Assembly: GCA_945861915.1 (NCBI GenBank)
Contig: CAMAWK010000141.1
Location: 1-5,906 of the forward strand
Length of the DNA: 5,906 bases
Direction of reading: 5' to 3'
DNA from: Flavobacterium psychrophilum
GTDB lineage: Bacteria; Bacteroidota; Bacteroidia; Flavobacteriales; Flavobacteriaceae
In this document: positions 1-5,400 of the stretch, piece by piece
Layout: every line of letters starts with the position of its first letter
How positions within the stretch are numbered: position 1 is the stretch's first letter
Translations under genes and position numbers: made by a program
Notes under the pieces: generated by a model
Told to the model about the DNA's origin: nothing
The model's input: the letters and a program-made list of their open reading frames with translations, nothing else
Database searches by the model: none

Positions 1-1
1 G

Positions 2-835
2 AATTACCCGTACATTATTATTGACGACAATCAAGAAAGTGTTTTGAAAACAAAAGCCATTGCTGATAGTTTTTCAGAACTTGATTTCGTGGCTTCGGCA
101 AACACCTACAGCGAGGGATTGCATCTTATTTTAGAGCATACGCCCAAATTAATTTTTCTCGAAATAGATCCTGCTGATAAAAAGAGTGAATTATCGCTAA
201 CTCTTATTAATGAGTTGTATCGGTATTTGACGGTGGTTCCTAAAATTATAATCACAACATCTAAAAAGGACTTGGCTTTTGATGCAATACAATATGAAGT
301 AGCCGATTATTTAATAAAGCCGGTAGAAAGAATAGATTTGGTTAAATCGCTTTTAAAATTAAAAAAAGCCATTGTCGAAGACGAGGCGTATGTGGTTCAA
401 AATACTGTTTTCGAAAGAGAGTCCAAAAACAAGACCGAATCGAATACAACAGCATTCGAGGAAAAAATAATTTCAAAAACAGAGCAACCACTTATATTAT
501 GTATTAAATCCTATGGCGATTACCGTTATATCGATGCTGCTGACATTTGTTATTTTCAAGCCGACAATAATTCTACCGATATTCACTTAAACAATGGTGA
601 AATGGTGACTGCATTTAAAACATTGAAGCATTTTGAGAGTATTTTGCCCACTCCTTTTGTTAGAATACACAACAGTTATATTGTAAACCGAAACTACATT
701 TCTAGAATTCATACAGGAAATACGGTATGTTACATTAAAAACTCCACTACAAAACTGCCTTTCTCTAAATCCTATAAGGCAAATGTAGATGCTATTATTT
801 CTGATTTTTCTAGTGGGAATTACCTAGAAATCTAA
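2..835 (+). CDS. LytTR-family response regulator, 5' end missing; receiver has Glu at the phospho-Asp site
   Basis: The frame is open to the window edge, so the true start lies upstream. The TTG at 44 cannot be the start because the acidic pair D8-D9 of the receiver (visible numbering, 277 residues seen) is encoded before it. An N-terminal receiver domain (about 1-110) is followed by a polar linker and a C-terminal LytTR DNA-binding domain (about 163-277) with the typical FVRIHNSYIVN signature at 219-229. LytTR proteins bind promoter DNA in the cytoplasm as transcription regulators. In the receiver, the conserved Thr (T86) and Lys (K106, in LIKP) are present, but the usual phospho-accepting Asp is Glu (E54, in LIFLEID). 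It may therefore act without phosphorylation or as a permanently 'on' mimic; that is inference. No LytS-type kinase is visible nearby. The next gene is the repeat-peptide gene 183 nt downstream on the same strand, so it is a possible target. Family assignment is firm; the function is unknown. Confidence 0.93.
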   Translation, partial: NYPYIIIDDNQESVLKTKAIADSFSELDFVASANTYSEGLHLILEHTPKLIFLEIDPADKKSELSLTLINELYRYLTVVPKIIITTSKKDLAFDAIQYEVADYLIKPVERIDLVKSLLKLKKAIVEDEAYVVQNTVFERESKNKTESNTTAFEEKIISKTEQPLILCIKSYGDYRYIDAADICYFQADNNSTDIHLNNGEMVTAFKTLKHFESILPTPFVRIHNSYIVNRNYISRIHTGNTVCYIKNSTTKLPFSKSYKANVDAIISDFSSGNYLEI

Positions 836-847
836 GAATTTGTCATT

Positions 848-863
848 TACCCAGATTTGGGTA
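848..863. promoter_or_regulatory. Palindrome TACCCA-GATT-TGGGTA, candidate operator
   Basis: The 16-bp sequence TACCCAGATTTGGGTA has perfect 6-bp arms around a 4-nt centre. Read as two heptamers separated by 2 bp (848-854, 857-863), it has the 7-2-7 layout of E. coli NarL/NarP sites (heptamer consensus TACYYMT), with only the innermost base of each heptamer deviating. It starts 13 nt after the LytTR stop codon. It is not followed by a T-run, so it is a poor terminator and more likely a protein-binding site. The binder is unknown; the NarL-like regulator at 3416-4102 and the LytTR protein are the local candidates. Confidence 0.5.
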
Positions 864-896
864 TCATTCACTATCAGACAACCACATTCTACCATA

Positions 897-918
897 TACC
901 CCTTTGTTCATGGGGGTA
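897..918. promoter_or_regulatory. Second inverted repeat TACCCC-N10-GGGGTA, candidate activator site
   Basis: TACCCC (897-902) and GGGGTA (913-918) are perfect 6-bp inverted arms around a 10-nt spacer, sharing the TACCC/GGGTA half-site with the palindrome at 848-863. TACCCCT at 897-903 fully fits the NarL heptamer consensus TACYYMT. The centres of the two inverted repeats are 52 bp apart, close to five helical turns. This one lies where a -33 element would be expected for the candidate -7 element at 936-943, and no TTG is present there. That suits an activator-dependent promoter. The site is seen directly; its role is inferred. Confidence 0.45.
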
Positions 919-935
919 AATCGAGGTATGCTATA

Positions 936-943
936 TACTTTTA
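936..943 (+). promoter_or_regulatory. Candidate -7 promoter element for the repeat-peptide gene
   Basis: TACTTTTA matches seven of eight positions of the Bacteroidota -7 consensus TAnnTTTG. It would place transcription start near base 950, giving a 5' leader of about 70 nt that is very A-rich just before the ATG at 1019. No -33 TTG is found 17-23 bp upstream; the inverted repeat at 897-918 occupies that place. Such short motifs are common by chance in A+T-rich DNA. Confidence 0.35.
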
Positions 944-1018
944 CATCGTATTAAGGCGTGAAACAATGTCTTTACTTATCAAACGAAAAAAAATATAACA
1001 ATACAAAACCTCGAAATT

Positions 1019-1288
1019 ATGAAAAGAATATTCTCAACATTCGGATTAACTGCGATAGTAATAATTTTAACATCTTTTACTACTCCAGAAACTACAAATA
1101 CAATTGTAACTAACAACACCAACACAGAAGTTGTAAATGGTTCAGTTTTATCTAACAGAAAAATGGATGCTGTAACGGGTTCAGTTTTATCTAATAGAAA
1201 AATGGATGCTGTAACGGGTTCAGTTTTATCTAACAGAAAAATGGATGCTGTAAATGGTTCAGTTTTATCTAACAGAAAAATGGATTAA
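1019..1288 (+). CDS. Exported small protein with four tandem 13-residue repeats, function unknown
   Basis: This is an 89-residue protein I do not recognise as a named family. Residues 1-21 look like a Sec signal: MKR, then a hydrophobic stretch (IFSTFGLTAIVIILTSF). There is no lipobox Cys, and any signal peptidase I site near 19-22 is weak. A Thr/Asn-rich spacer (about 21-39) follows. Residues 40-89 are repeats of [N/T]GSVLSNRKMDAV: three full units and a fourth of 11 residues ending at the stop. Each unit carries one dibasic Arg-Lys pair, which could be a processing site, so the protein might be a precursor of several copies of one peptide; that is speculation. Other possibilities are a surface, adhesive or storage-like repeat protein. 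The start ATG is preceded by an A-rich leader without a Shine-Dalgarno sequence, as is normal in this phylum. It has its own candidate promoter region and a strong terminator, and lies directly upstream of a sensor kinase/regulator pair. Signal peptide and repeats argue that it is a real gene. Confidence 0.85.
   Translation: MKRIFSTFGLTAIVIILTSFTTPETTNTIVTNNTNTEVVNGSVLSNRKMDAVTGSVLSNRKMDAVTGSVLSNRKMDAVNGSVLSNRKMD
1136..1285 (+). repeat. In-frame 39-bp tandem repeat, 3.8 copies
   Basis: The units are 1136-1174, 1175-1213, 1214-1252 and 1253-1285 (33 bp, ended by TAA). They are almost identical at DNA level, including codon choice. The differences are the first codon (AAT in units 1 and 4, ACG in units 2 and 3) and one silent AAC/AAT change in unit 2. 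Near-identity at silent positions indicates recent duplication or gene conversion rather than old repeats kept only by protein selection. Copy number may differ between strains. Confidence 0.97.
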
Positions 1289-1307
1289 TTTTTTTTAAAT
1301 TTTTATT

Positions 1308-1340
1308 AAGGCTGTCAATTTTATTGACAGCCTTTTTTTA
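1308..1340 (+). terminator. Strong intrinsic terminator after the repeat-peptide gene
   Basis: The 12-bp stem AAGGCTGTCAAT (1308-1319) pairs perfectly with ATTGACAGCCTT (1323-1334) around a TTT loop. The T-run spans 1333-1339. It lies 20 nt after the peptide stop codon and should separate that transcript from the kinase operon, so the two can be expressed at different levels. Confidence 0.93.
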
Positions 1341-1355
1341 TGTCAATAGTTTTAC

Positions 1356-1363
1356 TATTTTTG
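1356..1363 (+). promoter_or_regulatory. Candidate -7 element for the kinase/regulator operon
   Basis: TATTTTTG is an exact match to the Bacteroidota -7 consensus TAnnTTTG. It would start transcription near base 1370, leaving a leader of only about 14 nt before the TTG start at 1384. No TTG -33 element is found at the normal spacing, because that region is the T-run of the preceding terminator. The promoter is therefore weak, activator-dependent, or a chance match; read-through is the alternative source of transcript. Confidence 0.35.
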
Positions 1364-1383
1364 AACATTCTCAAATCAAACTA

Positions 1384-3405
1384 TTGAATAAGTTTTATTA
1401 CATAACAATCCTCTTTTTAATATTGTTTGGTTGTACAAAAAAAAAATCAAACAATATTAGTCCTAATCCTTCTAGTGATAGTCTTTCCTTTTTTTTAGAA
1501 AAAGCATACGACTATGAACTCCAGACTACCAAACGTGAGAAATATATAAAAAAAGCATTTGAACTTGTATTGAATCAAGAAAACGATTCTATGCATCGAG
1601 TCAATTTATTCCGTGTTGCCAATCGTTATTTTAATATGGATAATTGGTCGGACTATAAAAAAGTGGTAGATGTTGCTTTGGAAAAATCCATCGTCAGTAA
1701 AGACAGTTTGAGTATTGCCAAAGCGAATAGTTATTTAGCTGATTTTTATGAAGTCAAAGGAGTTTCAGATACCGCCTATTTGAATTATTCTAAAGCCGAA
1801 AAAATATATTTAAAGTTAAATGACAATATAAATTTGGCAAAATGTAGGCTTAGAAAAGCTAGATTGCAGTACAATGAAAGTGATTTAAGGGGTTCTGAAA
1901 TATCTGTATTCAACGCAATGCGAGCACTGAATGGTGAAAAAGAAAACATTGTTATTTATGATTCCTATAATATTTTAGGAACACTATATAATGATTTAGG
2001 TGAGTTTAGCAAAGCATTAGAGTATCATAATAAGGCATTAAATAGTATTGATGAGCAGACATCGCCCATAGAACTTCAACACAAAGCTTTGTCAATAAAT
2101 AACATAGGGTTTGTTTATCAAACTAAGGGTCAACATCAGGAAGCGATAGTTTATTTTGAGAAAGCGTTGGCAAATAAAAGCGATTTAATTAAGTACAATC
2201 TTTTTGCTTATTCTGTATTTTTAGATAATTTGGCCTATTCTCGATTTAAGTTAAATGAATCTAAGGATTTGCCTGAGTTATTTTATGAATCCCTAAAATT
2301 GCGTGATAGTCTTGATTCTACCTTAGGAATTATAGGTGTAAAAATACATTTATCAGAATATTTTGCTGCTAAAAACGATACTGTCAAAGCACTCCAATAT
2401 TCCAACGAAGCTCTTACGGCTGCAAGACTTTCAAAAAATAATCGAAATATATTACTTCCACTCAAACAATTGTCAGTTTTAGAACCTCAAAATGCGACAA
2501 AATATAACAAAGAATACATTCACATTAACGACAGTTTACAAAAGGCAGAACGAAGTATGGGAGAAAAATTCACCCGTATTGAGTACGAAACAGATCAAGT
2601 TTTAGCAGAAAATGTGAGTTTGACAACCAAAAACAGGAACATCGTTTATGCATTTGGAATTTCAATAATCATAATGCTATTTTTATATATCATTAGAGTA
2701 CAAAAGGCAAAAACGAGAGAGTTATTATACAAACAAGAACAGCAAAAAGCAAATGAAGAAATTTATAATCTAATCATTTCGCAACAAAATAGTGTGGAAA
2801 AAACACGTTCACAAGAAAAAAAACGTGTAGCTCAAGAGTTGCATGACGGCGTTTTGGGTAGGATGTTTGGTGTACGAATGAATTTGGATAGTGCAAACGA
2901 AATTGTAGATGAGTCTGGAATAAGGGTACGAAATGAGTTTATTTTAGAGTTAAAAAACATTGAGCAAGATATTCGTGAAATTTCACACGATTTGAACAGG
3001 GAAAAGTCAGAATTAATTAATAACTTCGTGGCTATTGTAGAAGATTTGTTTGTTAAACAAAAAAAGACCTTCAAAACGACTTTAGATTATAGTATTGACC
3101 CTACTATAAATTGGGATTTGATAAGCAATGCTGTCAAGATAAATTTATTTCGAATTCTTCAAGAATCGCTACAAAATTGCAATAAGTACGCAAATGCAAC
3201 TACAATTAATGTTGTTTTTAAACAAGGAAAATCAAAACTTAGTTTGAAAATTAGTGATGATGGGGTTGGCTTTAATGTAAATAAAGGCAAAAAAGGAATT
3301 GGTTTGCAAAACATGATTTCTAGAATGCATGAATGTCAAGGGACATTCGAAATTAAATCTGAAATAGGACAAGGAACAATCATAAAAGTATCTGTTCCGA
3401 CATAA
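1384..3405 (+). CDS. TPR-containing sensor histidine kinase (HisKA_3/NarX-type) with lipoprotein-like N-terminus
   Basis: A 673-residue membrane kinase if started at the TTG at 1384, chosen because it gives NKFYYITILFLILFGCTKKK, a lipoprotein-like signal with Cys17. The frame also opens upstream into the terminator hairpin, where translation makes no sense, and no in-frame ATG exists nearby. Residues about 35-400 form a helical, predicted periplasmic sensor with several tetratricopeptide repeats (clearest at about 195-270, e.g. LGEFSKALEYHNKAL and KGQHQEAIVYFEKAL). One transmembrane helix follows at about 420-437, then a charged coiled coil (440-480). The dimerisation/phosphotransfer domain has phospho-acceptor His487 in QELHDG. 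The HATPase_c domain has an N-box (ESLQN, N598), G1 box (DDGVGF, 625-630) and G2 box (GIGLQNM, 638-644), so all catalytic motifs are intact. This kinase class pairs with NarL/FixJ regulators, and one follows 10 nt downstream. The signal is unknown; TPRs often bind peptides or proteins. Domain calls are firm, the start less so. Confidence 0.92.
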   Translation: MNKFYYITILFLILFGCTKKKSNNISPNPSSDSLSFFLEKAYDYELQTTKREKYIKKAFELVLNQENDSMHRVNLFRVANRYFNMDNWSDYKKVVDVALEKSIVSKDSLSIAKANSYLADFYEVKGVSDTAYLNYSKAEKIYLKLNDNINLAKCRLRKARLQYNESDLRGSEISVFNAMRALNGEKENIVIYDSYNILGTLYNDLGEFSKALEYHNKALNSIDEQTSPIELQHKALSINNIGFVYQTKGQHQEAIVYFEKALANKSDLIKYNLFAYSVFLDNLAYSRFKLNESKDLPELFYESLKLRDSLDSTLGIIGVKIHLSEYFAAKNDTVKALQYSNEALTAARLSKNNRNILLPLKQLSVLEPQNATKYNKEYIHINDSLQKAERSMGEKFTRIEYETDQVLAENVSLTTKNRNIVYAFGISIIIMLFLYIIRVQKAKTRELLYKQEQQKANEEIYNLIISQQNSVEKTRSQEKKRVAQELHDGVLGRMFGVRMNLDSANEIVDESGIRVRNEFILELKNIEQDIREISHDLNREKSELINNFVAIVEDLFVKQKKTFKTTLDYSIDPTINWDLISNAVKINLFRILQESLQNCNKYANATTINVVFKQGKSKLSLKISDDGVGFNVNKGKKGIGLQNMISRMHECQGTFEIKSEIGQGTIIKVSVPT

Positions 3406-3415
3406 AAAAATCACA

Positions 3416-4102
3416 ATGGACTCAACTCAAATAGAGAAAATAAAAAAAAATGTACTCACTGTAGACGATCATCCTTTTATATTAACTGGATATAGAAATA
3501 CTATTACCCGATACATTCCTGAGCAATATGAGTTCCATATTGAAACTGCTAAGGATTGTCAATCTGCTTATGAAGTTATTACAAATCCTGAAGCCACTAT
3601 TTTTGACTTTGCCTTTTTGGACATAAGTATGCCTCCTTATCCAGAAAAAAATATTCTTTCGGGGGAAGATTTGGCGATTTTGCTACACAATACAATGCCT
3701 AATTGTAAGATTATTTTACTTACAATGTATACCGAAATATTAAAAGTCAAAAATATCATCACCGCTATAAACCCTCATGGATTGATTATCAAAAATGATT
3801 TGGACTTTAAAGAACTCATTTTTGGTTTTGATAAAATAATGAATGATGAAATTTATTATAGTGAATCTATCAAAAAAATGATGGATGTAGAAAATATGGA
3901 ACCTTTAGAAATTGATGTAATCGACAAAGAAATTTTGTTTCACATCAATAAAGGAACCCGTCCATCAGAGTTTACTAAGTATATTCCGTTATCAGCAGAG
4001 TCTATAGAAATCAGAAAAAAGAGATTAAAAAAATTATTGATTAACGAAGGAAGCGATACCGATATGATATTACAAGCCAAAAGTAGAGGTTTGTTATTCT
4101 GA
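3416..4102 (+). CDS. NarL/FixJ-like response regulator, partner of the TPR kinase
   Basis: A 228-residue cytoplasmic regulator. The receiver domain (about 12-135) is intact: acidic pair D17-D18, phospho-acceptor D69 in FLDISMP, T103 and K126. The segment after D69 (MPPYPEKNILSGEDL) is several residues longer than in typical NarL proteins. The C-terminal part (about 160-228) fits a diverged LuxR/NarL helix-turn-helix: a DKEILFHINKG helix, then RPSEFTKYI, the turn PLS, and a probable recognition helix AESIEIRKKRLKKLL. The helix-turn-helix assignment is by pattern and is weaker than the receiver. The gene lies 10 nt after the kinase stop, so the two are almost certainly co-transcribed and form one phosphorelay (His487 to Asp69). 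The ATG at 3416 is the first in-frame start after the kinase and leaves a normal short N-terminus. Targets are unknown; the TACCC palindromes upstream of the repeat-peptide gene are reasonable candidates because their shape resembles NarL-family sites. Confidence 0.9.
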   Translation: MDSTQIEKIKKNVLTVDDHPFILTGYRNTITRYIPEQYEFHIETAKDCQSAYEVITNPEATIFDFAFLDISMPPYPEKNILSGEDLAILLHNTMPNCKIILLTMYTEILKVKNIITAINPHGLIIKNDLDFKELIFGFDKIMNDEIYYSESIKKMMDVENMEPLEIDVIDKEILFHINKGTRPSEFTKYIPLSAESIEIRKKRLKKLLINEGSDTDMILQAKSRGLLF

Positions 4103-4115
4103 TTCTTAAAAAAAC

Positions 4116-4144
4116 AAAAGGCATTTTCAAGAAGAATGCCTTTT
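4116..4144. terminator. Bidirectional terminator between the regulator gene and thiL
   Basis: AAAAGGCATT (4116-4125) pairs with AATGCCTTTT (4135-4144). The stem can extend by a G-T and a T-A pair to leave a 5-nt loop. There is a T-run on the + strand (4141-4146) and an A-run on the other flank (4108-4119) that serves as a T-run for the - strand. Its position between the convergent stop codons (4102 and 4160) suits termination of both genes. Confidence 0.88.
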
Positions 4145-4159
4145 TTATTTGTCATACTT

Positions 4160-5209
4160 TTATTCTTGACTTAACCCATTCCAGCCTCTAGCTTTTAATG
4201 GAATTTTAGTATTGGCTCGAGTTACTAAATGAATTCCTTCGCTTTCTTGTGTCATGTGACCAACAATTGTAAAATTTGGATTTCCTTTAATCTTATCAAA
4301 ATCCTCAAGAGCAATCGTAAATAATAATTCATAATCTTCCCCGCCATTGATAGCTACTGTTGTGGCATCTAAATCGAATTCTTCGCAAACAGTCATCAAT
4401 TGTGGGTCTAAAGGTAATTTGTCTTCATATAAATTGCAGCCCACCTTTGATTGTTTGCAAATATGCATAATTTCAGAGGACAATCCGTCTGAAATATCAA
4501 TCATAGCAGTTGGTTTTATTTCCAATGCATGCAATAAAGTACGAATATCTTTTCGGGCTTCGGGTTTTAATTGGCGTTCAATTAAATAAGAATATCCATC
4601 CAAATCGGGTTGTGAATTTGGGTTTACTTGAAAGACTTGTTTTTCGCGTTCCAAAACTTGTAATCCCATATATGCTGCTCCAATATCGCCAGTTACAACC
4701 AATAAATCGCTTTGTTTTGCCCCATTTCTATATACAATTTCATTTTCATTTGCTTCGCCAATTGCTGTAATACTGATAATCATTCCTTTTTGAGATGAGG
4801 TGGTGTCTCCGCCAATTACATCTACTTTATATTCATTCGCGGCAAGCGTAATTCCGTCGAATAATTCTTCTAATGCTTCCAGCGGAAACCGATTAGAGAC
4901 AGCTATCGATACCAAAATTTGCGTTGCCTTGGCATTCATTGCGCATATATCCGAAACATTGACTACAACCGCTTTGTATCCCAAATGTTTTAAAGGCATA
5001 TAGCCTAAATCAAAATGGACTCCTTCAATCAATAAGTCAGTAGAAATGACTGTTTTTTTGGATGCAAAATCCAAAACCGCAGCATCATCTCCAATTCCTT
5101 TGAGAGTGGAAACTTGGTTTATTTCGAAATGTTTCGTTAAGTGATCTATCAAACCAAATTCTCCTAATTGAGCAATACTGGTTTTTTGAGGGTTTTTATC
5201 TTCAATCAT
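4160..5209 (-). CDS. thiL: Thiamine-monophosphate kinase
   Basis: ThiL phosphorylates thiamine monophosphate with ATP to give thiamine diphosphate, the last step of cofactor synthesis, in the cytoplasm. The product is 349 residues from the ATG at 5209, close to the family's usual length. Motifs in order: GIGDDAAVLD (about 38-47), STDLLIEGVHF (56-66), NVSDICAMNA (84-93), IGGDTTSS (132-139), TGDIGAAYMGL (173-183), IDISDGLSSE (237-246) and NGGEDYELLF (288-297). These cover the nucleotide- and metal-binding acidic residues of the AIR synthase/ThiL fold, so it looks functional. The start at 5209 gives MIEDKNP followed by the conserved GEFGLI segment. An ATG two codons upstream (5215) is possible. 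A longer reading from TTG at 5251 would translate a G+C-rich repeat-like segment and is unlikely. It stands alone, convergent with the regulator gene and divergent from pfkB. No other thiamine genes are in view. Confidence 0.96.
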   Translation of the reverse strand: MIEDKNPQKTSIAQLGEFGLIDHLTKHFEINQVSTLKGIGDDAAVLDFASKKTVISTDLLIEGVHFDLGYMPLKHLGYKAVVVNVSDICAMNAKATQILVSIAVSNRFPLEALEELFDGITLAANEYKVDVIGGDTTSSQKGMIISITAIGEANENEIVYRNGAKQSDLLVVTGDIGAAYMGLQVLEREKQVFQVNPNSQPDLDGYSYLIERQLKPEARKDIRTLLHALEIKPTAMIDISDGLSSEIMHICKQSKVGCNLYEDKLPLDPQLMTVCEEFDLDATTVAINGGEDYELLFTIALEDFDKIKGNPNFTIVGHMTQESEGIHLVTRANTKIPLKARGWNGLSQE

Positions 5210-5210
5210 T

Positions 5211-5261
5211 GTCATTGTGGGGGAACTACCTGTCCACCGTGGCGGAAGCAATCTTCGTTCG
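5211..5261. repeat. G+C-rich repeat-like segment abutting the thiL start codon
   Basis: About 57% G+C by hand count (29 of 51) inside very A+T-rich flanks. It begins GTCATTG one base before the thiL ATG and contains CTGTCCACCGTGGCGGAAG followed by CAATCTTCG. It resembles, from memory, the dispersed intergenic repeat with the core GTCATTGCGAGG...GAAGCAATC seen in several bacterial genomes, but no search was possible. It includes the small inverted repeat CCAC-C-GTGG (5234-5242) and forms the last part of the thiL 5' leader. Exact ends are uncertain. Confidence 0.5.
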
Positions 5262-5293
5262 TTTTTATTAATTTATTTAAAAAATTTAAAGTG

Positions 5294-5320
5294 TAAAGGT
5301 ACAAAGTTTTTTAGCCTCAA
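5294..5320 (-). promoter_or_regulatory. thiL: Candidate thiL promoter
   Basis: On the - strand, TTG (5318-5320) is followed after 16 bp by TACCTTTA (5294-5301), which is seven of eight to TAnnTTTG. The spacing is one base below the 17-23 bp usual for Flavobacterium. Transcription would begin near 5287, giving a leader of about 78 nt that includes the G+C-rich segment. The rest of the 5262-5400 gap is A+T-rich; a weaker TAGATTTT (5337-5344, +) could serve pfkB. Confidence 0.35.
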
Positions 5321-5400
5321 TTTACGCTCATTTTTATAGATTTTTTTGCATCTTTATGGCTCATAATCACCAATGATTGTTTATAAAAATGATAAAAAGC

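Noticed and set aside
921..1014. Distant complementary pair TCGAGGT (921-927) and ACCTCGA (1008-1014)
   Set aside because: The first arm is upstream of the predicted transcription start, so it would not be in the RNA. A 7-bp match 80 bp apart is weak evidence.
1136..1285. Tandem repeat as a CRISPR-like array
   Set aside because: The units are directly adjacent with no variable spacers, stay in frame, and encode a signal-bearing protein.
1324..1383. Longer kinase start at TTG 1324
   Set aside because: The TTG is inside the terminator stem, and the extension would bury the lipoprotein-like signal behind 20 unrelated residues.
2832..3074. Antisense open frame of 80 codons within the kinase gene
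   Set aside because: It lies wholly opposite the conserved phosphotransfer region of the kinase and shows no domain, signal or start context. The same holds for the antisense frames at 2283-2465 and 3232-3414.
3940..4155. Antisense frame of 71 codons over the regulator's 3' end
   Set aside because: It begins within the regulator's helix-turn-helix region on the opposite strand and runs across the terminator hairpin. It is best explained as a shadow.
4347..5003. Three + strand frames opposite thiL
   Set aside because: All overlap conserved thiL motifs in antisense; their products show no recognisable features.
5210..5251. Longer thiL start at TTG 5251
   Set aside because: The extra 14 residues come mostly from the G+C-rich repeat-like block. 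The ATG at 5209 gives the family-like N-terminus MIEDKNP.
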